From an uncultured Persicitalea sp. (GTDB taxonomy: Bacteria; Bacteroidota; Bacteroidia; Cytophagales; Spirosomataceae): DNA of 5,518 nt. Under the pieces are notes generated by a model. The model saw only the letters and a list, made by a program, of their open reading frames with translations, searched no databases and was not told the origin of the DNA. Shown here one piece after another: positions 1 through 5,518 of the stretch (positions are counted from its first letter, which is position 1; each line of letters begins with the position of its first letter). The stretch lies in contig CATMVR010000391.1 in assembly GCA_950075905.1 (NCBI GenBank), positions 1 through 5,518 of the forward strand, read 5' to 3'. The position numbers and the translations under genes were made by a program.

Positions 1-1389
1 TCCTTCCAGCCCCTTTCCCGGCAGGTAGTTGAAGGTTTCCGAGGGAGGTACCGTAATGCCTTTTTCCTTCGCCTTTTTAAGGATACCCTGGGAAATATAG
101 TGCTCCGAATTCTGCTCTACCGCCGCCGCCAACCGCAGCATTTCCGATTCGCTGACCCCCGTGTCCAATGTTGCAATCCGGGCTACCTCATGGGAGCCCT
201 GCGTAAGGGTGCCAGTCTTATCGAAGAGAATGGTGGTAATCTTCCGTGAGTTTTCAAAGGCGGTCCGGTTGCGGATCAGCAGGCCGTTCTTAGCCGATAT
301 AGCCGTGGAAGTAGCCACCACCAGCGGGATGGCCAGCCCCAGCGCATGCGGGCAGGAGATAACCATCACGGTCACCATTCGTTCGAGGGCGAAATCCAGT
401 TCGGCCCCGGCCGCAAACCAGGCAATAAAGGTAATGACGCCCGCCGAAAGTGCCACGTAGGTGAGCCATTTGGCCGCCTTATCGGCCAGGTTATGCGTTT
501 CGGACTTCGTTTTCTGCGCATCCTGTACCAGGTTCACTACTTTCCTGAGGTAGCTTTCCTCTCCGGTATGCTCCACCCGCACCCGCAATGAGCCGTTGCC
601 GTTGATTGAACCACCAATCACTTTATCGCCTTTTACTTTCTGAACCGGCTTGCTCTCACCGGTAAGCATACTTTCATTGAGGTGGCTGTCGCCGTCTATC
701 ACCAGTCCATCGGCAGGTACTTTCTCGCCCGGCTTTACCAGGATGGTATCCCCCTTCATCAGCTCACCGATGGGTACCTGTACGGTCTGGCCTTCGCGGA
801 TAACGTGCGCTTCGGAGGGCATCATGCTCACCAACAGTTCCAGGGCTTTGGAGGCACCCAATACCGATTTCATCTCGATCCAGTGCCCCAGCAGCATGAC
901 CAGGATCAGCGTGGCCAATTCCCAGAAAAAATCCATCCCTTCCAACCCGAACACCGTGGCGGAGCTATATACGTAGGCGACTGTGATTGCCACTCCGATC
1001 AGCGTCATCATGCCGGGTGCCCGCTTGCGGACCTCCTGCACCATGCCCGTCAGGAAGGGCCAGCCTCCGTAGAAATAAATGACGGTGGAAAGTCCAAAAG
1101 CAATGTAATCGGCATAGGGGACATTCAGCGTAAACCCAAAAATGTGCTGCACCATGGGGCTCAGCAGGATCACGGGTACCGATAGTACCAGCGTAACCCA
1201 AAATCGTTTCTTAAAGTCTTCGATCATCATCGCGTGGTGATCGTGACCTCCGTCATGCCCGGCATGTCCGCTATGATCTGTAGCCTTCTGGTGCCCGTGC
1301 AGGGTTTTCTGCGCGAGCTGCTCCTGCTCCCTATTCACTTGCTTTTCGGCTTCTTTTTTGGGATGATGGTGGTGATGTGTATGTTCCAT
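1..1389 (-). CDS. copB: CopB-type copper-translocating P-type ATPase (N-terminal 463 residues; runs off left edge)
   Basis: This is an inner-membrane P1B-type ATPase that exports copper (possibly silver) from the cytoplasm using ATP. The visible 463 residues open with a His-rich cytoplasmic tail (14 His in the first 52 residues, including five in a row at 5-9) and there is no CxxC-type HMA domain. Membrane segments follow at about 64-85, 93-112, 127-147 and 153-172. The actuator domain carries TGES at 244-247. The membrane pair at about 308-330 and 336-358 contains the metal-site motif CPH (346-348), and the phosphorylation motif DKTGTLT has its Asp at 390. CPH plus a His-rich N-terminus defines the P1B-3/CopB subgroup rather than the CPC-type CopA exporters. 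The ATP-binding domain breaks off at the window edge, so the rest of it, the hinge motif and the last membrane segments are not seen. The position of the usual N-domain HP motif reads SEHY (428-431). The ATG at 1389 is chosen because it starts the His-rich tail; no clear ribosome binding site precedes it. It lies 36 bases after the membrane-protein gene and is probably co-transcribed with it. Confidence 0.95.
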   Translation of the reverse strand, partial: MEHTHHHHHPKKEAEKQVNREQEQLAQKTLHGHQKATDHSGHAGHDGGHDHHAMMIEDFKKRFWVTLVLSVPVILLSPMVQHIFGFTLNVPYADYIAFGLSTVIYFYGGWPFLTGMVQEVRKRAPGMMTLIGVAITVAYVYSSATVFGLEGMDFFWELATLILVMLLGHWIEMKSVLGASKALELLVSMMPSEAHVIREGQTVQVPIGELMKGDTILVKPGEKVPADGLVIDGDSHLNESMLTGESKPVQKVKGDKVIGGSINGNGSLRVRVEHTGEESYLRKVVNLVQDAQKTKSETHNLADKAAKWLTYVALSAGVITFIAWFAAGAELDFALERMVTVMVISCPHALGLAIPLVVATSTAISAKNGLLIRNRTAFENSRKITTILFDKTGTLTQGSHEVARIATLDTGVSESEMLRLAAAVEQNSEHYISQGILKKAKEKGITVPPSETFNYLPGKGLEG

Positions 1390-1425
1390 ATTTTGGCTAG
1401 GTTTCACGAATGACAACTTTATGAC

Positions 1426-1953
1426 CTATTCTGTTAGCGTGCGGTAACTAAGCCCGAAAATGATTACGGGTAGTAAGGTAAACTGTAAAACGGGTGAAAG
1501 CCCAACCTGGACAATGGGAAGCAGGGGCATGACGTCGGCATAGTCCCAGTTTCCCTCCCAGGTATGCCGTATTTCGGCCAGAATAGCCCCAACGGCCCCA
1601 ACAGCCATCAGAGATAAGATTCGCGGCCACGATAGTGATCCGGCCCAGAAAGGCTCTTTCAGCATGCGTGCAAACCCAAGGTACAGCAAAAGCACCATCA
1701 ACACATCGGCCACGGATGCCAGTGTACAGAAGGAAATATGCTGGAAGTCGTATTCATATCCTCTGTAAAGGGGCCCCTGGACCAGCTCCCAGGTAAGGTT
1801 TAGTACAAATGCCAGCAGGGCGATCCGGATCATCAGGCTTTTGAACAGCTTCTTCCTATCCGTTTTCTTAGCTTCATATAGGTATAGGCCGATTACCAGA
1901 GTTAGTACAGTCACCGGCACAATAAACAGGCTCAAATGGAGGTTTTTCAGCAT
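1426..1953 (-). CDS. Polytopic inner-membrane protein of unknown function, 175 residues
   Basis: I cannot assign a function. The protein is strongly hydrophobic, with likely membrane segments at about 5-26, 40-58, 75-96, 110-127 and 141-168; the last is long and Pro-broken and could be two. There is no cleavable signal peptide. Polar and aromatic residues sit in or next to the membrane segments: WELVQGPLY (55-63), Asp83, ExxH at 127-130, then W133, WDY at 136-138, and a Pro/Gln-rich stretch with P143, P146, Q149, P154, Q157 and P162. Such positions are often functional in small membrane enzymes or transporters, but that is inference. There is only one Cys (76) and no CxxC, Met-rich or His-rich copper site. 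The ATG at 1953 is the first ATG after an in-frame stop at 1990-1992. It ends (TAG) 36 bases before the CopB ATPase start, which suggests one transcript and a link to metal handling or the envelope. Confidence 0.85.
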   Translation of the reverse strand: MLKNLHLSLFIVPVTVLTLVIGLYLYEAKKTDRKKLFKSLMIRIALLAFVLNLTWELVQGPLYRGYEYDFQHISFCTLASVADVLMVLLLYLGFARMLKEPFWAGSLSWPRILSLMAVGAVGAILAEIRHTWEGNWDYADVMPLLPIVQVGLSPVLQFTLLPVIIFGLSYRTLTE

Positions 1954-2133
1954 AGGGTATCGGTCAGTGGCAGTGGCCGTTTTCAGGTTTCAGGAAATTG
2001 TACCGGGGGCTGCCCCACGGGTAGGAACAGAAACAACAGAATACATCTGGTCACTAGGATGATTGAATATAACATACGGATGACGTGTTGTCGGACCGGG
2101 CATTGAAACTTAACAAGGCCCAATGAGTACAGG

Positions 2134-2409
2134 TTAATAGACCGGAGGACTCAGCCGGCCCAGGTACTCCTCTTTCAATTCCCAGAGCGAGGCGCGCAGG
2201 AATTGGTCCCCGCTGTCTGCTAGTTCTTCAATCTTTTCGGATAACTCTTTTCCAAACAACTCCCGTTGCTTACGATAGGCCTCTTCCCGAAGTTCTGTCG
2301 AGGAAAGTTCCCGGCCCTGGTAACGCGTTTCCAGCTCCCGCTTGTGGTTTTCAAGTGCTTGCCCGGCGAATTCGTGGAAAGTATCCAGTGCTTGTTCCTT
2401 TGCTTTCAT
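2134..2409 (-). CDS. Small charged helical protein of unknown function, 91 residues
   Basis: I do not recognise this family. The product is soluble-looking and about 38% charged (17 Glu, 3 Asp, 7 Lys, 8 Arg). It has no signal peptide, membrane segment, Cys or Met-rich site. It looks almost wholly alpha-helical: one helix at about 2-30, a second at about 36-66 starting with the capping-like sequence SSTELREEAY, and a third at about 68-82 containing a Trp. It ends in the short tail LSPPVY. A helical bundle or coiled-coil partner protein is the most that can be inferred. The ATG at 2409 is the natural start and its leader is A/T-rich (about 2411-2440), as is usual in Bacteroidota. Codon use looks like the neighbouring genes. 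It sits 70 bases after the oxidase gene and 180 bases before the membrane-protein gene, on the same strand. A spurious frame is possible but less likely, given the orderly amphipathic pattern. Confidence 0.65.
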   Translation of the reverse strand: MKAKEQALDTFHEFAGQALENHKRELETRYQGRELSSTELREEAYRKQRELFGKELSEKIEELADSGDQFLRASLWELKEEYLGRLSPPVY

Positions 2410-2479
2410 AGGGATTGAATTTAAGGTTTAAAGTTGATTCTTTGTATTGGTCTCAGCGTCGTACGGCACAGTGGGCGAA

Positions 2480-4966
2480 TCAGAATCGCACAGTCAGGCC
2501 GCCCCCCGCCCCGAAGCGGTTGTCATAGCCACCCATCAGTGAAACGTTCCTGGACAGGAAATACTCCATTCCCACCGACCAGGTCACGTCCCTGCTGAAG
2601 GCTCCGCCGCCCGTTTCCGATTGGGAGCGATTCATCCAGCCGAAATCGGCGCGGTATTCGAATTCACCGAACAAGTTGGTTCTCGGAAAAATCATGAGCT
2701 CGCGGCTCAGGCGCAATTCCGGGCGTAGTCGGCTGTCGATCCTCAGATCGAGGTTGACCAGGTAGGGCGTAAGGAAACGGATACCCCCAATGGCCGTCGT
2801 GACAACATCGCCGGGACTTTCGGCCCGCTCATCCTCGACATTGACGCCGGCGAACACCCGGAAGTAATCGTACAGGTAGCGCTCGTAGGTCACCTCCGCC
2901 TCCATACGCCGGTTCCAGCCGTACTCGGCCCGCAGGTTGAACTGGTTCCGGATATTGGAGGACACCACGTTCAGGTGCGCCATGTGGGAGGCGACGTCGG
3001 CCACCCCCCAGGTATAGAAATGATTTCCCTCGTTGAGGAGCTTTTTCAAGGGGTATTGCGCCATACGTGGATCACGTAGGGTGTCATAGCTGTATACCCG
3101 TGCCATCCCGGCCATCATATGGTACAGCACGTGGCAGTGGAAAAACCAGTCGCCGTACTCCCTGGCGTCAAATTCGATGGTGATTTTCTGCATGGGCGCT
3201 ACATTGACGGTATGCTTCAGGGGGGAATAGTCTCCGTTTTTATTCAACACCCGGAAGAAATGGCCGTGCAGGTGCATGGGGTGGTGCATCATGGTGAGGT
3301 TGTTGAGCGTGATGCGCACCACCTCCCCTTTCTTAATTTTGATTTTGTCCGCCTCCGAAAGGGGTACCCCGTTCATGCTCCAGATGTACCGCCACATGTT
3401 GCCGGTCAGGTTCAGCAGGATCCGGCGAACCGGTCGCTGTTCCTCCGGGTCAGTGGGGATGGTTGTCCGCTCGGGTGATTTCAGGTAGTCGTAGTTGTAT
3501 TCGGCAAACATATCCATGCCGGGCATATCCATTTTGCTCATGTCCATGCCCTGCCCTGAACCCTTCTCATCCCGCATTTTATCCATCATCCTGCCTTCCA
3601 CCGGGTGGGTAGAGTCCGCCTTCATGGCACCTGTATGTTGCCCGTGATCCTTTTTGGAGTGATCCATTTCCGCATGATTCATGTCCTGTTTTTTCATGCT
3701 GTCGCTCGGCATATCCATTGCCTTCCTCTGCTTCATCCCTTTCATGTCGTGGCTCATTCCGGCATGGTTCATCTTCATTCCACCCATTTTATCCATCTGC
3801 ATCCCCCAATCCTCCATCATTTCCTGAGGCTCCTCCTCTGAGGGATTCAGTTTCATCGCCGGGGCCCCCATGCGCATGTCCATGGCCGCCATTTGTTTCA
3901 TCATGGCGTACTGGTTGGGCCTGGGAACCACCGGAGCAGCCACGGTCTCGCCCTGTCCCAGAAAGGTAGACGTATGTCCGGAGCCATCCTGCGCCATGGC
4001 CCGGAACTCCATTTTTCCACGGGCAGGGATGGTGACAATGAAATCGTAGGTTTCGGCAATGGCGATGAACGTTTTGTTGCGCCGCACGGGCACCACATCC
4101 AGCCCGTCGGCGGCAACCAGCAGGGGATCCTCGCCCCCAAACGTAAGCCAGAACTGGGAGGAAGCCGCCGCGTTGATGATCCGGAGGCGAACCTTTTCAC
4201 CCGGCTTGAATTGACCGTAATTCTGGGTCTTTTCCCCATTGCTCAAAAAGGCGGGGTAGTATATGTCAGCGATATCCATGCCTTCCATCCGCTGCTTCCA
4301 GAAATTGAACTGGGCACCCAAGGCCCCCCGGGCAATGACCCGGTTGAGGGGCGTGGTGGTGTTTTTCCGGATATTGTACCACTCGTTCTTCCGCTTCAGA
4401 TTGCGCAATACGTTCGCGGGTTTCTGGTCCGTCCAGTCCGAGAGTACCAGCACCAGGTCCGAATCATAGTCCAGGGTCTTCTCTTTCGGCTCAATGACGA
4501 TGGAACCGTACACCCCGCTCTGCTCCTGCAGCATGGTATGGGAGTGGTACCAGTAGGTGCCGGATTGAATAAGGGGAAATTCGTACGTGAAGGTAGCGCC
4601 GGGTGCAATGGGCGGGGTGGTCAGGTAGGGAACCCCGTCGAAGAAGTTAGGTAACAGGATCCCGTGCCAGTGCACGGAGGTTTCCACGTCCATGTGGTTG
4701 GTAACGTGAATGACGGCATACTCGCCCTCGGTAAACCGGAGCGTCGGTCCGGGAATACCACCATTGACAGTCATGCCCTTAACCGGCTTACCCGTTTTGT
4801 TGACGGTTCTTTCTTCAATGGTGAGGGAGTATTCCCGAACGGGCAGGTTGTCGGTATTCTGAGCGAGAAGCGGAGATGCCAGGAGCGAGCAGAAAATCAA
4901 TAACCATTTGAAATGAAGACGGGCTGACGTTTGAGGCGAGTGTTTTTTATAAAGTACCTTTTCCAT
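2480..4966 (-). CDS. Secreted multicopper oxidase (CopA/PcoA type) fused to a C-terminal PcoB/CopB-like outer-membrane domain, 828 residues
   Basis: This is a periplasmic copper-resistance oxidase, of the type that oxidises Cu(I) and binds copper, carrying its own outer-membrane domain. Residues 1-36 form a Sec-type signal peptide ending SPLLAQ. Cupredoxin domains follow at about 40-165, 170-335 and 505-630. All four copper motifs are present: HWH (99-101), WYHSH (139-143), HPMHLHGH (562-569) and HCH-x3-H-x4-M (610-621), giving type 1 ligands H562, C611, H616 and M621. A Met/His-rich insert lies at 354-486. Residues about 649-828 resemble PcoB/CopB, with E-x-E-x-x-Y at 689-694, AGV at 706-708, a TPYLV segment near 733-737, about ten alternating beta strands and a terminal Phe typical of outer-membrane barrels. 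PcoA-type oxidases are about 600 residues, so the extra length is the insert plus the barrel. The ATG at 4966 is preferred over an upstream in-frame TTG at 5020 because it starts the signal peptide directly; a weak AGG lies about ten bases upstream. The enzyme class is very secure and the fusion is well supported by sequence pattern. Confidence 0.95.
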   Translation of the reverse strand: MEKVLYKKHSPQTSARLHFKWLLIFCSLLASPLLAQNTDNLPVREYSLTIEERTVNKTGKPVKGMTVNGGIPGPTLRFTEGEYAVIHVTNHMDVETSVHWHGILLPNFFDGVPYLTTPPIAPGATFTYEFPLIQSGTYWYHSHTMLQEQSGVYGSIVIEPKEKTLDYDSDLVLVLSDWTDQKPANVLRNLKRKNEWYNIRKNTTTPLNRVIARGALGAQFNFWKQRMEGMDIADIYYPAFLSNGEKTQNYGQFKPGEKVRLRIINAAASSQFWLTFGGEDPLLVAADGLDVVPVRRNKTFIAIAETYDFIVTIPARGKMEFRAMAQDGSGHTSTFLGQGETVAAPVVPRPNQYAMMKQMAAMDMRMGAPAMKLNPSEEEPQEMMEDWGMQMDKMGGMKMNHAGMSHDMKGMKQRKAMDMPSDSMKKQDMNHAEMDHSKKDHGQHTGAMKADSTHPVEGRMMDKMRDEKGSGQGMDMSKMDMPGMDMFAEYNYDYLKSPERTTIPTDPEEQRPVRRILLNLTGNMWRYIWSMNGVPLSEADKIKIKKGEVVRITLNNLTMMHHPMHLHGHFFRVLNKNGDYSPLKHTVNVAPMQKITIEFDAREYGDWFFHCHVLYHMMAGMARVYSYDTLRDPRMAQYPLKKLLNEGNHFYTWGVADVASHMAHLNVVSSNIRNQFNLRAEYGWNRRMEAEVTYERYLYDYFRVFAGVNVEDERAESPGDVVTTAIGGIRFLTPYLVNLDLRIDSRLRPELRLSRELMIFPRTNLFGEFEYRADFGWMNRSQSETGGGAFSRDVTWSVGMEYFLSRNVSLMGGYDNRFGAGGGLTVRF
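3509..3907 (-). other. Met/His-rich copper-binding insert within the multicopper oxidase
   Basis: This segment encodes residues 354-486 of the oxidase, between the second and third cupredoxin domains. It holds 32 Met and 7 His in about 133 residues, arranged as irregular MxM, GMxM, NHAxM and MDH-type units, with MDM pairs near its end. Met-rich segments at the equivalent place in CopA, PcoA and CueO bind Cu(I) or Ag(I) and feed the oxidase. A sequence this biased is probably disordered without metal. The repeat units are degenerate, so this looks like compositional expansion rather than a clean tandem array. Confidence 0.85.
4859..4966 (-). other. Signal peptide of the multicopper oxidase (Sec type)
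   Basis: This covers the first 36 residues of the oxidase: a basic N-region (KKH, then R and K before the core), the hydrophobic core WLLIFCSLLASPLLA, and likely cleavage after LLA or LLAQ, just before the acidic/polar NTDNLP. No twin-arginine motif is present, whereas CopA/PcoA proteins of Proteobacteria usually carry a Tat signal. The boundary is a judgement by eye. Confidence 0.8.
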
Positions 4967-5021
4967 GATCGTGTTGCCTGGGTAAAGAGCAAGTCGCTGA
5001 CGGACCCGTGCTCCATGCAAT

Positions 5022-5055
5022 TAAAAAGTGCCCTATTCCGATCGTTGGGAATAGG
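5022..5055 (-). terminator. Hairpin with T-tract: possible intrinsic terminator or attenuator before the oxidase gene
   Basis: A perfect 8-bp inverted repeat pairs 5032-5039 (CCTATTCC) with 5048-5055 (GGAATAGG) around an 8-base loop. Read on the minus strand, the stem is followed within five bases by TTTTT (5026-5022), the layout of a Rho-independent terminator. It lies 86 bases after the stop of the HYC-type gene and 56 bases before the oxidase start. It could end the upstream transcript or act as an attenuator in the oxidase leader. The stem is only half G/C and the T-tract is short, so strength is uncertain. Confidence 0.5.
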
Positions 5056-5098
5056 CAGGGGCCAGGCTGCATGCCTGATTTTGGCATGAGCGACAGGC

Positions 5099-5131
5099 CC
5101 GGTGGCCGTACTTTTTGGGTGCGGCCACCGG
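5099..5131 (-). terminator. Strong G/C-rich hairpin just after the HYC-type gene
   Basis: A perfect 10-bp inverted repeat pairs 5099-5108 (CCGGTGGCCG) with 5122-5131 (CGGCCACCGG) around a 13-base loop. It begins nine bases after the stop codon of the upstream gene. No T-tract follows on either strand, so it is not a canonical intrinsic terminator. It may protect the 3' end of the mRNA, work with the second hairpin at 5022-5055, or be a protein-binding palindrome. The repeat is seen directly; its role is inferred. Confidence 0.4.
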
Positions 5132-5140
5132 CAACTTTCA

Positions 5141-5518
5141 TCAAATCAAAAAGGTCTGGAAAAGCACTTGCCGGTCCTTGTGCGGCAAATGAGGGGGTGG
5201 GGCGTAGAAAAAAGCAATGCTTTTTCCAATGGAAAGAGTACTAAGGAAACTAAATGAAAAAGGAGGAAAGAAGGAGGGGGAATCGGCTGACACCACGGAA
5301 AAGCCATCGACCGGACAGCTATCATCGGTCGACACGAGCTGCTGCATGTTGTCGCAGCACCGCGAAGCGCTGAAATGAACGCCTTCCCGTTCACACCCCC
5401 CCACCCGGTCGCCGCTCTCCTTCATGCCACAATCGAACGTAGCTCCCCCCAGCCTGAGTCCGCTTTTGGCCACTTGCCCCCCGCAGTAGTGGGTGGCCAC
5501 GGTAAGACCCATGTTACC
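5141..5518 (-). CDS. HYC_CC_PP-type small secreted Cys-rich protein (C-terminal 125 residues; start beyond right edge)
   Basis: This matches the Bacteroidota small-protein type known by its HYC, CC and PP landmarks. Numbered from the internal Met at 5512, the sequence has HYCGG at 8-12, DCGM at 27-30, Cys40, the Cys pair at 52-53, Cys66, a hydrophobic segment at about 80-103, PPP at 105-107 and the family-like ending DRQVLFQTFLI. The reading frame continues upstream of that Met (Gly-Asn precede it), and members of this type carry an N-terminal signal peptide just before HYC. The true start is therefore off the window and the Met at 5512 is internal. The molecular function is unknown to me. 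The His/Cys content and its place upstream of a copper oxidase suggest metal binding in the envelope, but that is inference. It ends with TGA 174 bases before the oxidase start. Confidence 0.75.
   Translation of the reverse strand, partial: GNMGLTVATHYCGGQVAKSGLRLGGATFDCGMKESGDRVGGCEREGVHFSASRCCDNMQQLVSTDDSCPVDGFSVVSADSPSFFPPFSFSFLSTLSIGKSIAFFYAPPPHLPHKDRQVLFQTFLI

Noticed and set aside
682..1185. A 167-codon plus-strand open frame across the ATPase gene
   Set aside because: It is antisense to the ATPase actuator and membrane segments, which are clearly the real coding sequence; the product has no recognisable feature.
2006..2016. Inverted repeat GGGGC-T-GCCCC upstream of the membrane-protein gene
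   Set aside because: The one-base loop cannot form a stable hairpin as written and no T-tract follows. As a possible operator it has no second supporting feature.
2420..2432. A/T palindrome TTTAA-GGT-TTAAA just upstream of the 91-residue gene
   Set aside because: It is short and A/T-rich in a leader that is A/T-rich anyway, so chance is a sufficient explanation.
3605..3841. A His-rich plus-strand open frame that looks metal-binding
   Set aside because: Its His codons (CAT) are simply the reverse complement of the Met codons (ATG) in the oxidase insert, so the His-richness is an artefact.
3893..4654. A 253-codon plus-strand open frame opposite the oxidase gene
   Set aside because: It lies wholly antisense to strongly conserved oxidase motifs, and its product has no recognisable domain or signal. 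It is a by-product of G/C-rich codon use on the other strand.
4967..5020. An upstream in-frame TTG start adding 18 residues to the oxidase
   Set aside because: It would place a polar arginine-containing extension before a complete signal peptide. The ATG at 4966 is better placed.
4947..5144. A 65-codon minus-strand frame spanning the leader of the oxidase gene, considered as a leader peptide
   Set aside because: It covers both hairpins and overlaps the oxidase start in another frame; there is no ribosome binding site or regulatory codon run to support it.

Overview
The window reads as part of a copper resistance and export cluster from a Bacteroidota bacterium, most likely of the Cytophagales type. 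That assignment rests on inference. The evidence is the HYC/CC/PP small-protein type at the right edge (a family I know only from Bacteroidota), the near absence of Shine-Dalgarno sequences, the CopB-type ATPase with a His-rich N-terminus, and the overall gene style. All five genes I can support lie on the minus strand, so the cluster is transcribed from right to left. No RNA gene, insertion sequence, CRISPR array or origin is visible.

Layout in the direction of transcription: (1) 5518-5141, the C-terminal part of a small secreted Cys-rich HYC_CC_PP-type protein, cut by the window edge. (2) 5140-4967, a 174-base gap with two inverted repeats; the second is followed by a short T-tract, so it could be a terminator or attenuator. 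(3) 4966-2480, a large secreted multicopper oxidase of the CopA/PcoA type with all four copper-binding motifs and a long Met/His-rich insert. Its C-terminal end is an outer-membrane beta-barrel-like domain resembling PcoB/CopB, so two normally separate resistance proteins appear as one polypeptide. (4) 2409-2134, a 91-residue, highly charged helical protein of unknown function. (5) 1953-1426, a 175-residue membrane protein with about five membrane segments and no recognised function. (6) 1389-1, the first 463 residues of a CPH-type (P1B-3, CopB-like) copper-exporting P-type ATPase, which continues past the left edge.

Taken together, the ATPase would move copper from the cytoplasm across the inner membrane. 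The oxidase would oxidise Cu(I) and/or bind copper in the periplasm through its Met/His-rich segment, probably while anchored in the outer membrane by its own C-terminal barrel. The two unrecognised proteins between them are candidate accessory factors on the strength of position only. Gaps between coding regions are 174, 70, 180 and 36 bases; only the last (membrane protein to ATPase) strongly suggests co-transcription. The gap at 1954-2133 holds no gene and no convincing promoter or terminator that I can see.
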